Positions 16,883 to 25,071 of a stretch of DNA of 64,000 nt are shown here, in pieces. The position numbers were made by a program, and so were the translations under genes. Source of the DNA: Nitrincola sp048264025 (GTDB taxonomy: Bacteria > Pseudomonadota > Gammaproteobacteria > Pseudomonadales > Balneatricaceae); contig NZ_JBLXDN010000004.1 in NCBI RefSeq assembly GCF_048264025.1, positions 62,001 to 126,000 on the forward strand, read 5' to 3'. Below the pieces are notes generated by a model, which saw nothing but the letters and a program-made list of their open reading frames with translations, had not been told where the DNA came from and did not search any database. Each line of letters opens with the position of its first letter. Within the stretch, counting starts at the first letter, position 1.

Positions 16883-17003
16883 AATATGCTCCGGTTAATA
16901 AAACTTTAGCCTTAATCGATTGTACTGTAATTAAGCATGGCATGTTTAGTCAGTGGGGAAATAATCTGCTGTAACCTGTCTTTCATACCACAGAGGACGC
17001 TGT

Positions 17004-17780
17004 ATGAGTCAAGCACAACACATCTCTGCCGAAGGCCTGACGGAAGGCCTTAAAGACTGGTTTGCTTCGCCACTAGGCCAGGAAATAGCAGCCTGTGAAC
17101 GTCAGATGGCTGATCAGTTGATCCATACAGCCTTTGGTTATCATCTGGTGCAAATAGGCTATGACGCTTCGGTGAAGCTGTATGAGCCGAGCCCGGTTTC
17201 GCATAAAGTGATGCTCTGTCCGCGGATGTCATTGGGTATGGATGAACACACCATTATTGCTCAGCCGCATGAGTTACCCTTGCCTGATAGCACCATGGAT
17301 GTTGTGATTCTGCACCATACACTGGATTTTGCTGATCAGCCCCATCAGGTGTTGCGAGAAGCCTCGCGGGTATTGCGTCCTGGTGGTCATATGTTGATCG
17401 TGAGTTTCAATCCGACCAGCTTCTGGGGGATTTGTCGACGCAGTAAGCGTGGTGCCAGAGTGCCTTGGGTGGCGCATGGCTTCAGTCATTGGCGCTTGAA
17501 TGACTGGGTGCGTTTGCTGGATTTGACCGAACTCAAAAGTGTCAGTGCTTTTCATCGTCCACCACTGGAGAATGAACGTTGGCGCAAACGTATGGGTTTT
17601 CTTGAAAAATGGGTATCTCGCTTTCCTACCTACAGTGGCGTGGTGTTAATGATGTTAATCCGCAAGGATGTTGCGGGTGTTACCCCATTAAAACCTGCCT
17701 GGAAAACGCGTAAACTTATCCCTTTTCCGGTGGCTGAGCCATCGGCACGTAACAAAACCGCTCGAGGGAAGTCAGTTTGA
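17004..17780 (+). CDS. yafS: YafS-like class I SAM-dependent methyltransferase
   Basis: A 258-residue protein with a degenerate SAM-binding half and the later methyltransferase motifs well kept: Leu-Pro-Asp-Ser-Thr-Met-Asp-Val-Val-Ile-Leu-His-His and Val-Leu-Arg-Pro-Gly-Gly-His-Met-Leu-Ile-Val. The C-terminus is Arg/Lys-rich. Its position between gloB and rnhA is the place of yafS in E. coli, which supports the symbol. The substrate is unknown. Its stop overlaps the rnhA start by 4 bases. Confidence 0.82.
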   Translation: MSQAQHISAEGLTEGLKDWFASPLGQEIAACERQMADQLIHTAFGYHLVQIGYDASVKLYEPSPVSHKVMLCPRMSLGMDEHTIIAQPHELPLPDSTMDVVILHHTLDFADQPHQVLREASRVLRPGGHMLIVSFNPTSFWGICRRSKRGARVPWVAHGFSHWRLNDWVRLLDLTELKSVSAFHRPPLENERWRKRMGFLEKWVSRFPTYSGVVLMMLIRKDVAGVTPLKPAWKTRKLIPFPVAEPSARNKTARGKSV

Positions 17781-18223
17781 GTCTAGTGGAAATATTTACC
17801 GATGGCGCTTGTAAGGGGAATCCTGGGCCAGGAGGTTGGGGTGCCTTGTTGCGCTATGAAGGTAAGCAGAAAGAGTTGTATGGTGGTGAGCCAGATACGA
17901 CCAATAACCGCATGGAAATGACTGCCGCTGTGGAGGCGCTTAAATGCCTGAAGCGGCCCTGTCAGATACGTTTAACTACCGATTCGCAGTATTTACGTAA
18001 AGGGATTACCGAGTGGCTCAAGGGTTGGAAAAAAAACGGTTGGAAGACGGCCGCAAAGCAGCCAGTTAAAAATGCTGATCTATGGAAGGCGCTTGATGAA
18101 CAGGTTGCTCGACATCAGGTCGAGTGGTGCTGGGTAAAGGGTCATAGTGGCCATGTGGAAAATGAGATAGCCGATACCTTGGCAAACCGTGGTGTCGATG
18201 AATTCGGTAGGCGAGAAGCGTAA
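17777..18223 (+). CDS. rnhA: Ribonuclease HI
   Basis: A 148-residue RNase H with the catalytic set visible: Asp in Phe-Thr-Asp-Gly-Ala-Cys, Glu in Asn-Arg-Met-Glu-Met, Asp in Thr-Asp-Ser-Gln-Tyr, and Asp in the Ala-Asp-Thr-Leu-Ala segment. The His of Lys-Gly-His-Ser-Gly-His is also present. It degrades RNA in RNA-DNA hybrids. It starts at TTG, 7 bases after a GAGGGAA ribosome site inside the previous gene. Its TAATG junction couples it to dnaQ. Confidence 0.96.
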   Translation: MSLVEIFTDGACKGNPGPGGWGALLRYEGKQKELYGGEPDTTNNRMEMTAAVEALKCLKRPCQIRLTTDSQYLRKGITEWLKGWKKNGWKTAAKQPVKNADLWKALDEQVARHQVEWCWVKGHSGHVENEIADTLANRGVDEFGRREA

Positions 18224-18957
18224 TGAGACAGATTATTCTGGATACGGAAACCACCGGTATCGATCCGGCACAGGGCCATAATATTATTGAAATCGGTTGT
18301 GTTGAGATGCAGTTACGCCGGCTTACGGGTAATACCTATCATCAATATATCCAACCGGATCGTGAGATTGAAGCTGAAGCAATCGCTGTGCACGGGATCA
18401 CCAATGCCGATCTTGCGGATAAGCCAAAATTTGCCGCCATCAGCGAGGCGTTTATTGAGTTTGTGCGTGGAGCTGAGCTGATCATTCATAACGCGGCCTT
18501 CGATATAGGCTTTCTGGATGCGGAGTTAGCGCGCAACGGTTATACCGAGCGGATGGAAGATATTTGCCCGAAGGTAACCGATACGCTGATGTTGGCTCGG
18601 AGGAAATTTCCAGGGCAAAAAAATAATCTGGATGCACTGTGCCGTCGTTTTGGTGTTGAGCATTTTGACCGTGAGTTGCACGGGGCTTTACTGGATTCGA
18701 AAATCCTGGCAGAAGTCTATCTGCTGCTCACCGGTGGGCAAACGGCATTGGCGCTGGGGCAGGAGGGTGATAATGAAGATGACGACGGGGTGTTTGGTGT
18801 GCGTCCGGTTAACACTGAAAATCTGACTTTCAGAGTGATTGAGCCTTCCGAAGCCGAACTGCAGGCGCACCAGGCGTTTCTAAATCTGCTGGATAAAAAA
18901 TCAGCGGGTAATTGTGTCTGGCTTAAGCAGGATAGTGAATCTAAAACAGCAAGTTAG
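18223..18957 (+). CDS. dnaQ: DNA polymerase III epsilon subunit (proofreading exonuclease)
   Basis: A 244-residue DEDDh exonuclease. ExoI is Asp-Thr-Glu-Thr-Thr-Gly at about residues 7-12, ExoII is His-Asn-Ala-Ala-Phe-Asp, and ExoIII is the His-Gly-Ala-Leu-Leu-Asp motif with the catalytic His. A Gly/Asp-rich linker and a C-terminal segment (about 195-244) would bind the polymerase alpha subunit. It provides 3'-5' proofreading in the replisome. The rnhA-dnaQ arrangement is conserved, but here both point the same way and overlap by one base. Confidence 0.95.
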   Translation: MRQIILDTETTGIDPAQGHNIIEIGCVEMQLRRLTGNTYHQYIQPDREIEAEAIAVHGITNADLADKPKFAAISEAFIEFVRGAELIIHNAAFDIGFLDAELARNGYTERMEDICPKVTDTLMLARRKFPGQKNNLDALCRRFGVEHFDRELHGALLDSKILAEVYLLLTGGQTALALGQEGDNEDDDGVFGVRPVNTENLTFRVIEPSEAELQAHQAFLNLLDKKSAGNCVWLKQDSESKTAS

Positions 18958-18965
18958 GATTGATT

Positions 18966-19550
18966 ATGCAGGATTTACGTGAAGCTTTGTCGCAAGCCGT
19001 TGATGAGGATGAGTTTGCCGCATTGTCGCGCGAAGCGCAGTTAAGCCGTTGGCAGCAGCAGGCTCAGTTTTGTCATTGTTGTGCCTCGCCCTTGCAACCC
19101 CATGCCGAGGAGGCGATAGCGCGGGAGTGCACTCACTGCGGCCATGTGCATTACCCCCCTGTGTCGCCCTGCATCATCGTACTGATTACCAAGGGTGATC
19201 AATGCTTATTAGCGCATGCGGCCAATTTCGCACCTGGACGCTACAGTACCCTGGCCGGTTTTATTGAGCCTGGCGAGACGGCCGAGCAAGCCGTTGCCAG
19301 GGAAGTGCGTGAAGAGGTCGGGATTGAAGTGACTAATATTCGTTACTTCAAAAGCCAGTCCTGGCCCTTTCCTCATTCACTGATGTTGGGCTTTTTTGCC
19401 GAATATGCAGGCGGGGAGTTGCAGCCTGATGGTGTGGAAATACTCGCTGCGGACTGGTTCTCGGCTGACAAAATGCCCTATATGCCACCGTCATTTTCTA
19501 TATCACGGCAGCTAATCGAGCATTTTCTGACCGGACGAATCAACGACTAA
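18966..19550 (+). CDS. nudC: NudC-like NAD(H) pyrophosphatase, short form
   Basis: A 194-residue Nudix enzyme. A zinc ribbon uses Cys 36, 39, 55 and 58, the Nudix box runs from residue 98 to 120 (Gly-Phe-Ile-Glu-Pro-Gly-Glu to Arg-Glu-Glu-Val-Gly), and the NudC-specific SQSWPFPHS motif is at 130-138. It removes NAD caps from RNA and hydrolyses NADH. E. coli NudC is 257 residues; here the N-terminal domain before the zinc ribbon is cut to about 35 residues. The ATG at 18966 was chosen for AGGA 6 bases upstream. Its stop overlaps the convergent SCP2 gene by 11 bases. Confidence 0.88.
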   Translation: MQDLREALSQAVDEDEFAALSREAQLSRWQQQAQFCHCCASPLQPHAEEAIARECTHCGHVHYPPVSPCIIVLITKGDQCLLAHAANFAPGRYSTLAGFIEPGETAEQAVAREVREEVGIEVTNIRYFKSQSWPFPHSLMLGFFAEYAGGELQPDGVEILAADWFSADKMPYMPPSFSISRQLIEHFLTGRIND

Positions 19551-19863
19551 AGAGTTTGCCCAGGCGAGTGGCCAGCATGATATTGCCTTCGGCTCGCAGT
19601 TGGCCTTTCATGAACGCGCTCATGCCATCCTGTTCACCACTGATGACTCGAATCAGCGTTGCTTCATCCATCAATAGGGTGATGTCTGGATCTGGATGGT
19701 CACCATAATGGCTTTCGCAGTGGGTATCTATGATGGTCAAATAAAAAGAGGCTGCATCGGTCACTCTGAACTGATAGATGGCTTTCAGACCCTTGGACTG
19801 CTCTGGGTTAAATTTTGCAGGCAGTTTTAGGACAATTTTATCAAGTGTAATATTTGTGCTCAT
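19540..19863 (-). CDS. SCP2 sterol-binding domain protein
   Basis: A 107-residue single-domain protein. The pattern of a short charged start, a Gly-Leu-Lys-Ala-Ile-Tyr-Gln-Phe-Arg strand, Asp-Ile-Thr-Leu-Leu-Met-Asp, and a terminal Phe-Met-Lys-Gly-Gln-Leu-Arg-Ala-Glu-Gly-Asn is the SCP2 lipid-carrier family. It probably binds an acyl or isoprenoid ligand in the cytoplasm. The start at 19863 has GGAAG 7 bases upstream; the longer frame to 19977 runs into the sohB start and is unlikely. It is divergent from sohB. Confidence 0.87.
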   Translation of the reverse strand: MSTNITLDKIVLKLPAKFNPEQSKGLKAIYQFRVTDAASFYLTIIDTHCESHYGDHPDPDITLLMDEATLIRVISGEQDGMSAFMKGQLRAEGNIMLATRLGKLFSR

Positions 19864-19956
19864 GCAGTGGCTTCCGGGCTCATTATTACGTATATATGTT
19901 ACATTAGCCCGCCGCGAAAGCGAACCTGATGCAATTTCCTGTACTTGGAGAAGATG

Positions 19957-21021
19957 GTGATCGATTTTCTGACACAATATGGCCTGTTTCTGGCCAAAAC
20001 ACTGACATTGGTATTAGCAATTTTGCTGGTCATAATTGTTGCGGCGAGTTTGGTCAGTCGCCGTCGTCATCAGCAGTCTGAAGGACATGTTGAAGTAAAA
20101 AATCTTAATGACAAGTACAAGGAGATGTACGAAGCGCTGGAAGAGGCTGTGCTGGATGATGAGTTGCTGCGTCAGCGCATCAAACAAGAGCGTAAGCAAG
20201 AAAAATCGGACGCCAAGGCCCGTCGAAAAGCCGCGAAGAAGGGTGAGTTAGAAGAGGACGATAAAAAACGCATTTATGTGTTGGATTTTGATGGTGATAT
20301 CAGTGCCTCGGCTACGGATCAGCTGCGCGAAGAGATCACCGCTATCCTGGCCATTGCCCGTCCTGAAAAAGATGAAGTGGTACTGAACCTGGAAAGCCCC
20401 GGTGGCATGGTACATGCTTATGGCTTTGCTGCCTCACAGCTGGAGCGCTTGCGCCGCAAACAGATTAATCTGACCATTTGTGTCGATAAGGTGGCGGCGA
20501 GTGGTGGCTATATGATGGCATGTATTGCCAACAAAATCCTGGCCGCACCCTTTGCTGTTGTGGGTTCGATTGGTGTGGTTGCGCAATTACCCAACTTTCA
20601 CCGCTTGCTGAAGAAAAACGATATCGACTACGAAATACTGACGGCAGGTGAGTACAAGCGTACCTTGACGGTATTTGGACAGAACACCGATAAAGGTCGG
20701 GAGAAGTTTGTTGAAGAGCTGGAAGAGACGCATCAGCTCTTTAAAACCTTTGTTACCGAATACCGTCCCCAGTTGGATATCGCCAAGGTGGCAACGGGTG
20801 AGATTTGGTATGGTCGCCAGGCCATAACCGAACAGTTAGTGGATCAGCTGATCACCAGCGATGAATATCTGACCGAGGCGGCTGAAGAGGCTGACTTGTA
20901 CAAAGTCAGTTACGAACACAAAAAAGGTTTGCAAGATAGATTGGGCGAATTGGCCGCTGATTCTTCCGATCGGTTGTTATTGCGCTGGTGGCAGCGTATT
21001 AGTCAGCGCCCCTTAATGTAA
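19957..21021 (+). CDS. sohB: SohB-type inner-membrane S49 protease
   Basis: A 354-residue protein with an N-terminal membrane helix (Leu-Val-Leu-Ala-Ile-Leu-Leu-Val-Ile-Ile-Val), a charged coiled linker, and an S49 peptidase domain. The nucleophile Ser sits in Ala-Ala-Ser-Gly-Gly-Tyr-Met-Met and the general-base Lys in Gly-Glu-Tyr-Lys-Arg-Thr-Leu-Thr. It is a SohB/SppA-like signal-peptide or membrane-protein peptidase facing the periplasm. I chose GTG at 19957 because GGAG at 19947-19950 then has 6-base spacing; ATG 19954 and TTG 19945 are alternatives. Confidence 0.9.
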   Translation: MIDFLTQYGLFLAKTLTLVLAILLVIIVAASLVSRRRHQQSEGHVEVKNLNDKYKEMYEALEEAVLDDELLRQRIKQERKQEKSDAKARRKAAKKGELEEDDKKRIYVLDFDGDISASATDQLREEITAILAIARPEKDEVVLNLESPGGMVHAYGFAASQLERLRRKQINLTICVDKVAASGGYMMACIANKILAAPFAVVGSIGVVAQLPNFHRLLKKNDIDYEILTAGEYKRTLTVFGQNTDKGREKFVEELEETHQLFKTFVTEYRPQLDIAKVATGEIWYGRQAITEQLVDQLITSDEYLTEAAEEADLYKVSYEHKKGLQDRLGELAADSSDRLLLRWWQRISQRPLM

Positions 21022-21030
21022 TAATTATCA

Positions 21031-21058
21031 CTGACATTCCGGCTAAAATTTGTATAAT
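21031..21058 (+). promoter_or_regulatory. Sigma70-type promoter of the tetR-ykuD-nagZ operon
   Basis: A perfect TATAAT lies at 21053-21058 and CTGACA (5 of 6 to TTGACA) at 21031-21036, with a 16-base spacer. Transcription would start near 21065. The 9-base palindrome GTTTCAAAC at 21071-21079, just past the expected start, is a plausible operator for the TetR protein that the operon encodes. Confidence 0.65.
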
Positions 21059-21110
21059 AGGTGTTGAATAGTTTCAAACGCAGGTTCGTCTTTAAGGGAG
21101 TATACGGAAG

Positions 21111-21773
21111 ATGGTGATGAAACGTCGAGTGAAAACCGCTACAAGGATCATTCTGGCAGCAGAGGCCTTGTTTGCAGAGCAGGGTTTCACTGAAACCACC
21201 ATGCGGCAAATTACGTCAGCGGCTGATGTAAATCTGGCTGCTGTGAATTATCACTTCCGCTCAAAGCAAGGGCTGGTAAATGCTGTATGTGAGCGTCTGA
21301 TGGAGCCGCTCTGTGATGAGATCGAATCAGCGCTTGAAGATCGTATGCTTGATCCCTCACCTGTACGTATTGAAGAACTTCTCGAAATTCTGATGCGTGC
21401 GTTGCTGAATGTAAGTCAGATTAACACCTACTCGCTGTCAGTTTTTATGCGTTTGTTAGAACTGGCGTATATGAAGAACCAGGAAGAGTTACGCGAATTC
21501 TTTATTACTGAGTATTGGCATAGGCTGGAAAAATTCATGGATTGCCTACGTAAAGATGCCGCCCCGATGGAAGATAATGAGTTTTTCTGGCGGTTGCATT
21601 TTTTGCTTGGCTCAATCGTGTTTACCCTGTCCAACTACCATATGCTGTTGACCTTAGAAAAAAGCAGTTTCAAGGACAGTGCTGAAATTGAGCGTATTTT
21701 ACATCGCATGATCCCAGTACTGGCCGCTGGCATGCAGGCGCGTGGTGAAAAAACCTATTTCTGCCGCATCTGA
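21111..21773 (+). CDS. TetR-family transcriptional regulator, PsrA-like
   Basis: A 220-residue repressor-type protein. The helix-turn-helix at about residues 14-60 (Glu-Gln-Gly-Phe-Thr-Glu-Thr-Thr, then Val-Asn-Leu-Ala-Ala-Val-Asn-Tyr-His-Phe-Arg-Ser-Lys) is close to that of PsrA, the fatty-acid-responsive regulator of pseudomonads, which also lies near nagZ. The rest is a helical ligand-binding domain. It starts at 21111 or 21117. Its stop overlaps the YkuD gene start (TGATG). Autoregulation through GTTTCAAAC at 21071 is an inference. Confidence 0.82.
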   Translation: MVMKRRVKTATRIILAAEALFAEQGFTETTMRQITSAADVNLAAVNYHFRSKQGLVNAVCERLMEPLCDEIESALEDRMLDPSPVRIEELLEILMRALLNVSQINTYSLSVFMRLLELAYMKNQEELREFFITEYWHRLEKFMDCLRKDAAPMEDNEFFWRLHFLLGSIVFTLSNYHMLLTLEKSSFKDSAEIERILHRMIPVLAAGMQARGEKTYFCRI

Positions 21774-22261
21774 TGACCGCCGTAGCCATCCAAGTCTCGA
21801 TTGCCAGGCAGCAACTTCAGCTGTTTATTCCAGGCGAGTCAGTTCGTAGTTATGCTGTCTCCACGGCTAAAAAGGGTATAGGTAATACCGAAAACAGTGG
21901 TTGCACACCCGTTGGCTTGCATTATGTCCGTGCTAAAATTGGCTCGGGTTTGCCTGTGAATGCCGTGTTTGTCGGTCGTCGATTTACCGGTGAATACTAT
22001 ACGCCGGCATTAGCGGCGCGTTACCCGCAGCGTGACTGGATTCTGACACGTATTCTCTGGCTGTGTGGCCTTGAACCTGGCATCAACCGCTTAGGGCGGG
22101 TCGATAGCATGCGCCGTTTTATCTACATTCATGGCACCCCCGATTCAGAACCCATGGGGTTACCCTTATCTCATGGCTGTGTGCGCATGCGCAATGCCGA
22201 TATAATTGAACTTTTTGAACTGATTCCGGCGGGTTGTCGGGTCAGCATTACTGCTGAGTGA
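21773..22261 (+). CDS. YkuD-domain L,D-transpeptidase/L,D-carboxypeptidase without signal peptide
   Basis: A 162-residue YkuD domain with the catalytic set His120, Ser133-His134-Gly135-Cys136 and Arg138. There is no signal peptide or membrane helix, so it appears cytoplasmic, whereas classical L,D-transpeptidases act in the periplasm. It sits between a TetR regulator and nagZ, whose product trims recycled cell-wall fragments in the cytoplasm. Family knowledge: a cytoplasmic YkuD enzyme in Acinetobacter (ElsL) acts as an L,D-carboxypeptidase in muropeptide recycling. The same job, removing the terminal D-Ala from recovered tetrapeptides, is inferred here. Confidence 0.85.
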   Translation: MTAVAIQVSIARQQLQLFIPGESVRSYAVSTAKKGIGNTENSGCTPVGLHYVRAKIGSGLPVNAVFVGRRFTGEYYTPALAARYPQRDWILTRILWLCGLEPGINRLGRVDSMRRFIYIHGTPDSEPMGLPLSHGCVRMRNADIIELFELIPAGCRVSITAE

Positions 22262-22269
22262 GAGAATAC

Positions 22270-23283
22270 ATGGCAACAGGCGCCTTGATGCTGGACCTGG
22301 TTGGCACAAAGCTGACCGCTGAGGAAGCGACAACCCTTCAACAACCAGAAGTGGGTGGGCTGATTTTATTTAGCCGTAACTACACCGATCCGGTGCAGCT
22401 TCAGCAACTGATGCAAGCAATTCGGTCGATACGACCTGATTTGATCGTTGCTGTAGATCAGGAAGGTGGACGGGTGCAGCGTTTTCGCGACGGTTTTACC
22501 AGGCTGCCGCCAATGGCTGTCCTGGGGCGTATGTACCAACAAGATCCAGTCGAGGCTTGTGCTTCAGCGCATGAGCTGGGTTGGTTGATGGCTGCCGAGT
22601 TGCGGGCTTTTGATATAGATATCAGCTTTGCCCCAGTGCTGGATATTGACTGGCAGCAAAGCTCCATTATCGGCGATCGAGCCTTCGCATCTGAGCCTGA
22701 AACCCTGGCCAAATTGGCGCTGGCCTTTATGCAGGGTATGCATGAGGCCGGTATGGCGGCAACTGGTAAACATTTTCCCGGGCATGGCTGGGTACAGGCT
22801 GATTCACATCTGGAATTGCCTGTTGATGAGCGTGACGAATCCCGTCTTGAACAGTCCGATATCCAGCCATTTAAGTATTTGATTGCAAAGGGTTTGGATG
22901 CCATTATGCCTGCCCATGTAGTGTACAGTAAGATTGATGCGGAACCGGCAGGCTTTTCACCTTATTGGCTAAAAGAGAAACTTCGCAAACAATTGGGCTT
23001 TTCCGGAGTCATATTCAGTGATGACCTGACTATGGAAGGTGCCAGTATTGCCGGAAGTTATGCGCAACGCTGCCAAAAAGCTTTGGACGCTGGCTGTGAT
23101 ATGGTGCTGGTCTGCAATAAGCCGCAGCATGCGCTTGAGGTATTGGACTATTTAAAAACTAGGCCGGTGGTAAACAATCCGCGCATTGCCACGATGCGTG
23201 GAAAACCCAGTGACTTACTGCAGGACACCCAGCGACTTGAGCAGGCCCGTGAGTTGGCGGGCCGTTGTGTGGCGCTGATCTGA
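22270..23283 (+). CDS. nagZ: Beta-N-acetylhexosaminidase NagZ
   Basis: A 337-residue glycoside hydrolase family 3 enzyme. The GKHFPGHG motif with its catalytic His, the Asp-Ser-His loop, the Asp of Phe-Ser-Asp-Asp-Leu-Thr-Met, and Asp-Gln-Glu-Gly-Gly-Arg-Val for substrate binding are all present. It removes GlcNAc from 1,6-anhydro-muropeptides in the cytoplasm, feeding wall recycling and AmpC-inducer formation. I prefer ATG 22270 to the GTG at 22258, which overlaps the upstream gene. It is the last gene of the TetR-YkuD-NagZ operon. Confidence 0.94.
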   Translation: MATGALMLDLVGTKLTAEEATTLQQPEVGGLILFSRNYTDPVQLQQLMQAIRSIRPDLIVAVDQEGGRVQRFRDGFTRLPPMAVLGRMYQQDPVEACASAHELGWLMAAELRAFDIDISFAPVLDIDWQQSSIIGDRAFASEPETLAKLALAFMQGMHEAGMAATGKHFPGHGWVQADSHLELPVDERDESRLEQSDIQPFKYLIAKGLDAIMPAHVVYSKIDAEPAGFSPYWLKEKLRKQLGFSGVIFSDDLTMEGASIAGSYAQRCQKALDAGCDMVLVCNKPQHALEVLDYLKTRPVVNNPRIATMRGKPSDLLQDTQRLEQARELAGRCVALI

Positions 23284-23325
23284 TAGTGAGTTAACCCGTA
23301 GTCCTACGAAAATTTAAGAGCAACG

Positions 23326-25071
23326 ATGCAAGCAACAACACGCGAGTCAACAGGTGACAAATCCCGCTGGTTGAAAGGACTGTTGGGTAATGAGAAACGC
23401 TGGGTTCGGCTCAGTGTTGCCGCCGGTATATTTGCTGGCTTAATGCTGGTGCTGCAGGCGCATTTGTTAGCGCGTGCCGTGAATGAGACCCTGTTTCAGG
23501 GCGCTCAGCTCAGTGAGCTGAAAGGGCTTATAGTTATCCTGTTGTTAGCTTTACTGTTCCGTGCCGCTGCCGGTGTGTTCAGAGAATGGAGCGGTCAACG
23601 TGCCTCTGTAGGAGTGCGCTCCAGGTTACGCGCTGAACTACTGGCCAGGTTAGCGCAACTGGGGCCAGCCTATAGCAAGAGCCAGCGTAGTGGTGAGCTT
23701 AGCAGCCTGCTGATGGAGCAGGTCGAAGCACTGGATGGCTTCATCGCACGCTATCTTCCGCAAATGGCCCTGGCTGGCATTATTCCATTAGTTATTTTGG
23801 CTTTTGTATTACCGATTAACTGGGCCGCGGCACTGATTTTTCTGGCAACCGCGCCACTGATCCCTTTGTTCATGGCGCTGGTCGGGACCCGGGCAGCCGA
23901 AGCTAACCGTCGTAATTTTCGCGCTTTAGCACAGCTGAGTGGCTATTTTCTGGATGTTGTTCAGGGATTGGGCACACTGAAGCTGTTTTCCCGTAGCCAG
24001 GAGCAACAGCGTGTTATCGCTGATAATGCTGATGAGTTCCGTATTCGCACCATGCAGGTATTGCGGCTGGCTTTTTTGTCCTCAGCCGTCCTGGAGTTTT
24101 TTGCCTCTATATCTATTGCCATTCTGGCCGTTTACCTGGGTTTCAGTTTTTTGGGTTTGCTTGATTTCGGTAGCTGGGGCGCTGAAATCACACTCTACCA
24201 TGCACTGTTTCTGTTGATTCTGGCGCCGGAGTTTTACTTGCCATTGCGGGAGTTGGGCACACATTACCATTCCAAGCAGGAAGCCATTGCCGCTGCTGAG
24301 CGGATCATTGAACTGCTTGATCAACATGAGCACCTGCAATCGGGTGGTCAACAAGTGTTACCTGAACACCAACCTGCGCTTACGTTGGATCGGATCAGTT
24401 TTAGTTACCCTGAACAATCCCAGCCCGTGCTAGACAATTTTTATTTACAGGTTGAACCTGGCGAATGTGTTGCACTGGTAGGGCCTAGTGGAGCAGGTAA
24501 ATCGACTGTACTGAATTTACTGGCAGGCTTCGATTGTCCGCAGCAGGGTGACATTCTTATAAGTGCTATCCCCTTGGCAAAATTATCACGTTCACAGTGG
24601 ATGGATAAGGTCGCATTTGTCAGCCAGCATACGACGTTATTTCCAGGCAGTATTCGTGACAACCTTTTGATGGCTAACCCTCAAGCGACCGATGATCAAC
24701 TCAGGCTGGCCTGTGATCAGGCCGCAGCCAGTGAGTTTATTGATCGCCTTGAGGAGGGGCTGGATACGTCGGTTGGCGAAGCCGGGGCAAACTTTTCTGG
24801 TGGTCAGATTCAGCGTTTATCCTTAGCGAGAGCCTTTTTGAAGAATGCACCGGTGCTGCTGCTGGATGAACCTACCGCGAGCCTGGACCATGCCAGTGAA
24901 GAGCTGGTGTTGCAGGCATTGTCTCGACTCTGTCGTGGGCGGACCACCCTGCTGCTAACACACCGCCCGGCTACTATGAAGTTAGCTGATCGCGTGTGTG
25001 TGTTGCAGCAAGGTCGGTGTGTTGAAGCAGATGCGGCTATGAGACAAGCGTTACAGGGGGCAGTTAACTAA
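23326..25071 (+). CDS. cydD: Cysteine/glutathione ABC exporter subunit CydD
   Basis: A 581-residue half-transporter: six membrane helices (residues about 20-330), then an ATPase domain with Walker A GPSGAGKST, the ABC signature Phe-Ser-Gly-Gly-Gln and Walker B Leu-Leu-Leu-Asp-Glu-Pro. With CydC it exports thiols to the periplasm, which is needed for cytochrome bd assembly. Its stop shares one base with the cydC start (TAATG). In E. coli cydDC sits next to aat-trxB; here it lies about 30 kb away from those genes. Confidence 0.93.
   Translation: MQATTRESTGDKSRWLKGLLGNEKRWVRLSVAAGIFAGLMLVLQAHLLARAVNETLFQGAQLSELKGLIVILLLALLFRAAAGVFREWSGQRASVGVRSRLRAELLARLAQLGPAYSKSQRSGELSSLLMEQVEALDGFIARYLPQMALAGIIPLVILAFVLPINWAAALIFLATAPLIPLFMALVGTRAAEANRRNFRALAQLSGYFLDVVQGLGTLKLFSRSQEQQRVIADNADEFRIRTMQVLRLAFLSSAVLEFFASISIAILAVYLGFSFLGLLDFGSWGAEITLYHALFLLILAPEFYLPLRELGTHYHSKQEAIAAAERIIELLDQHEHLQSGGQQVLPEHQPALTLDRISFSYPEQSQPVLDNFYLQVEPGECVALVGPSGAGKSTVLNLLAGFDCPQQGDILISAIPLAKLSRSQWMDKVAFVSQHTTLFPGSIRDNLLMANPQATDDQLRLACDQAAASEFIDRLEEGLDTSVGEAGANFSGGQIQRLSLARAFLKNAPVLLLDEPTASLDHASEELVLQALSRLCRGRTTLLLTHRPATMKLADRVCVLQQGRCVEADAAMRQALQGAVN

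Noticed and set aside
19864..19977. N-terminal extension of the SCP2 protein
   Set aside because: The start at 19863 has a good GGAAG site and family-typical length; the extension overlaps the sohB start region.
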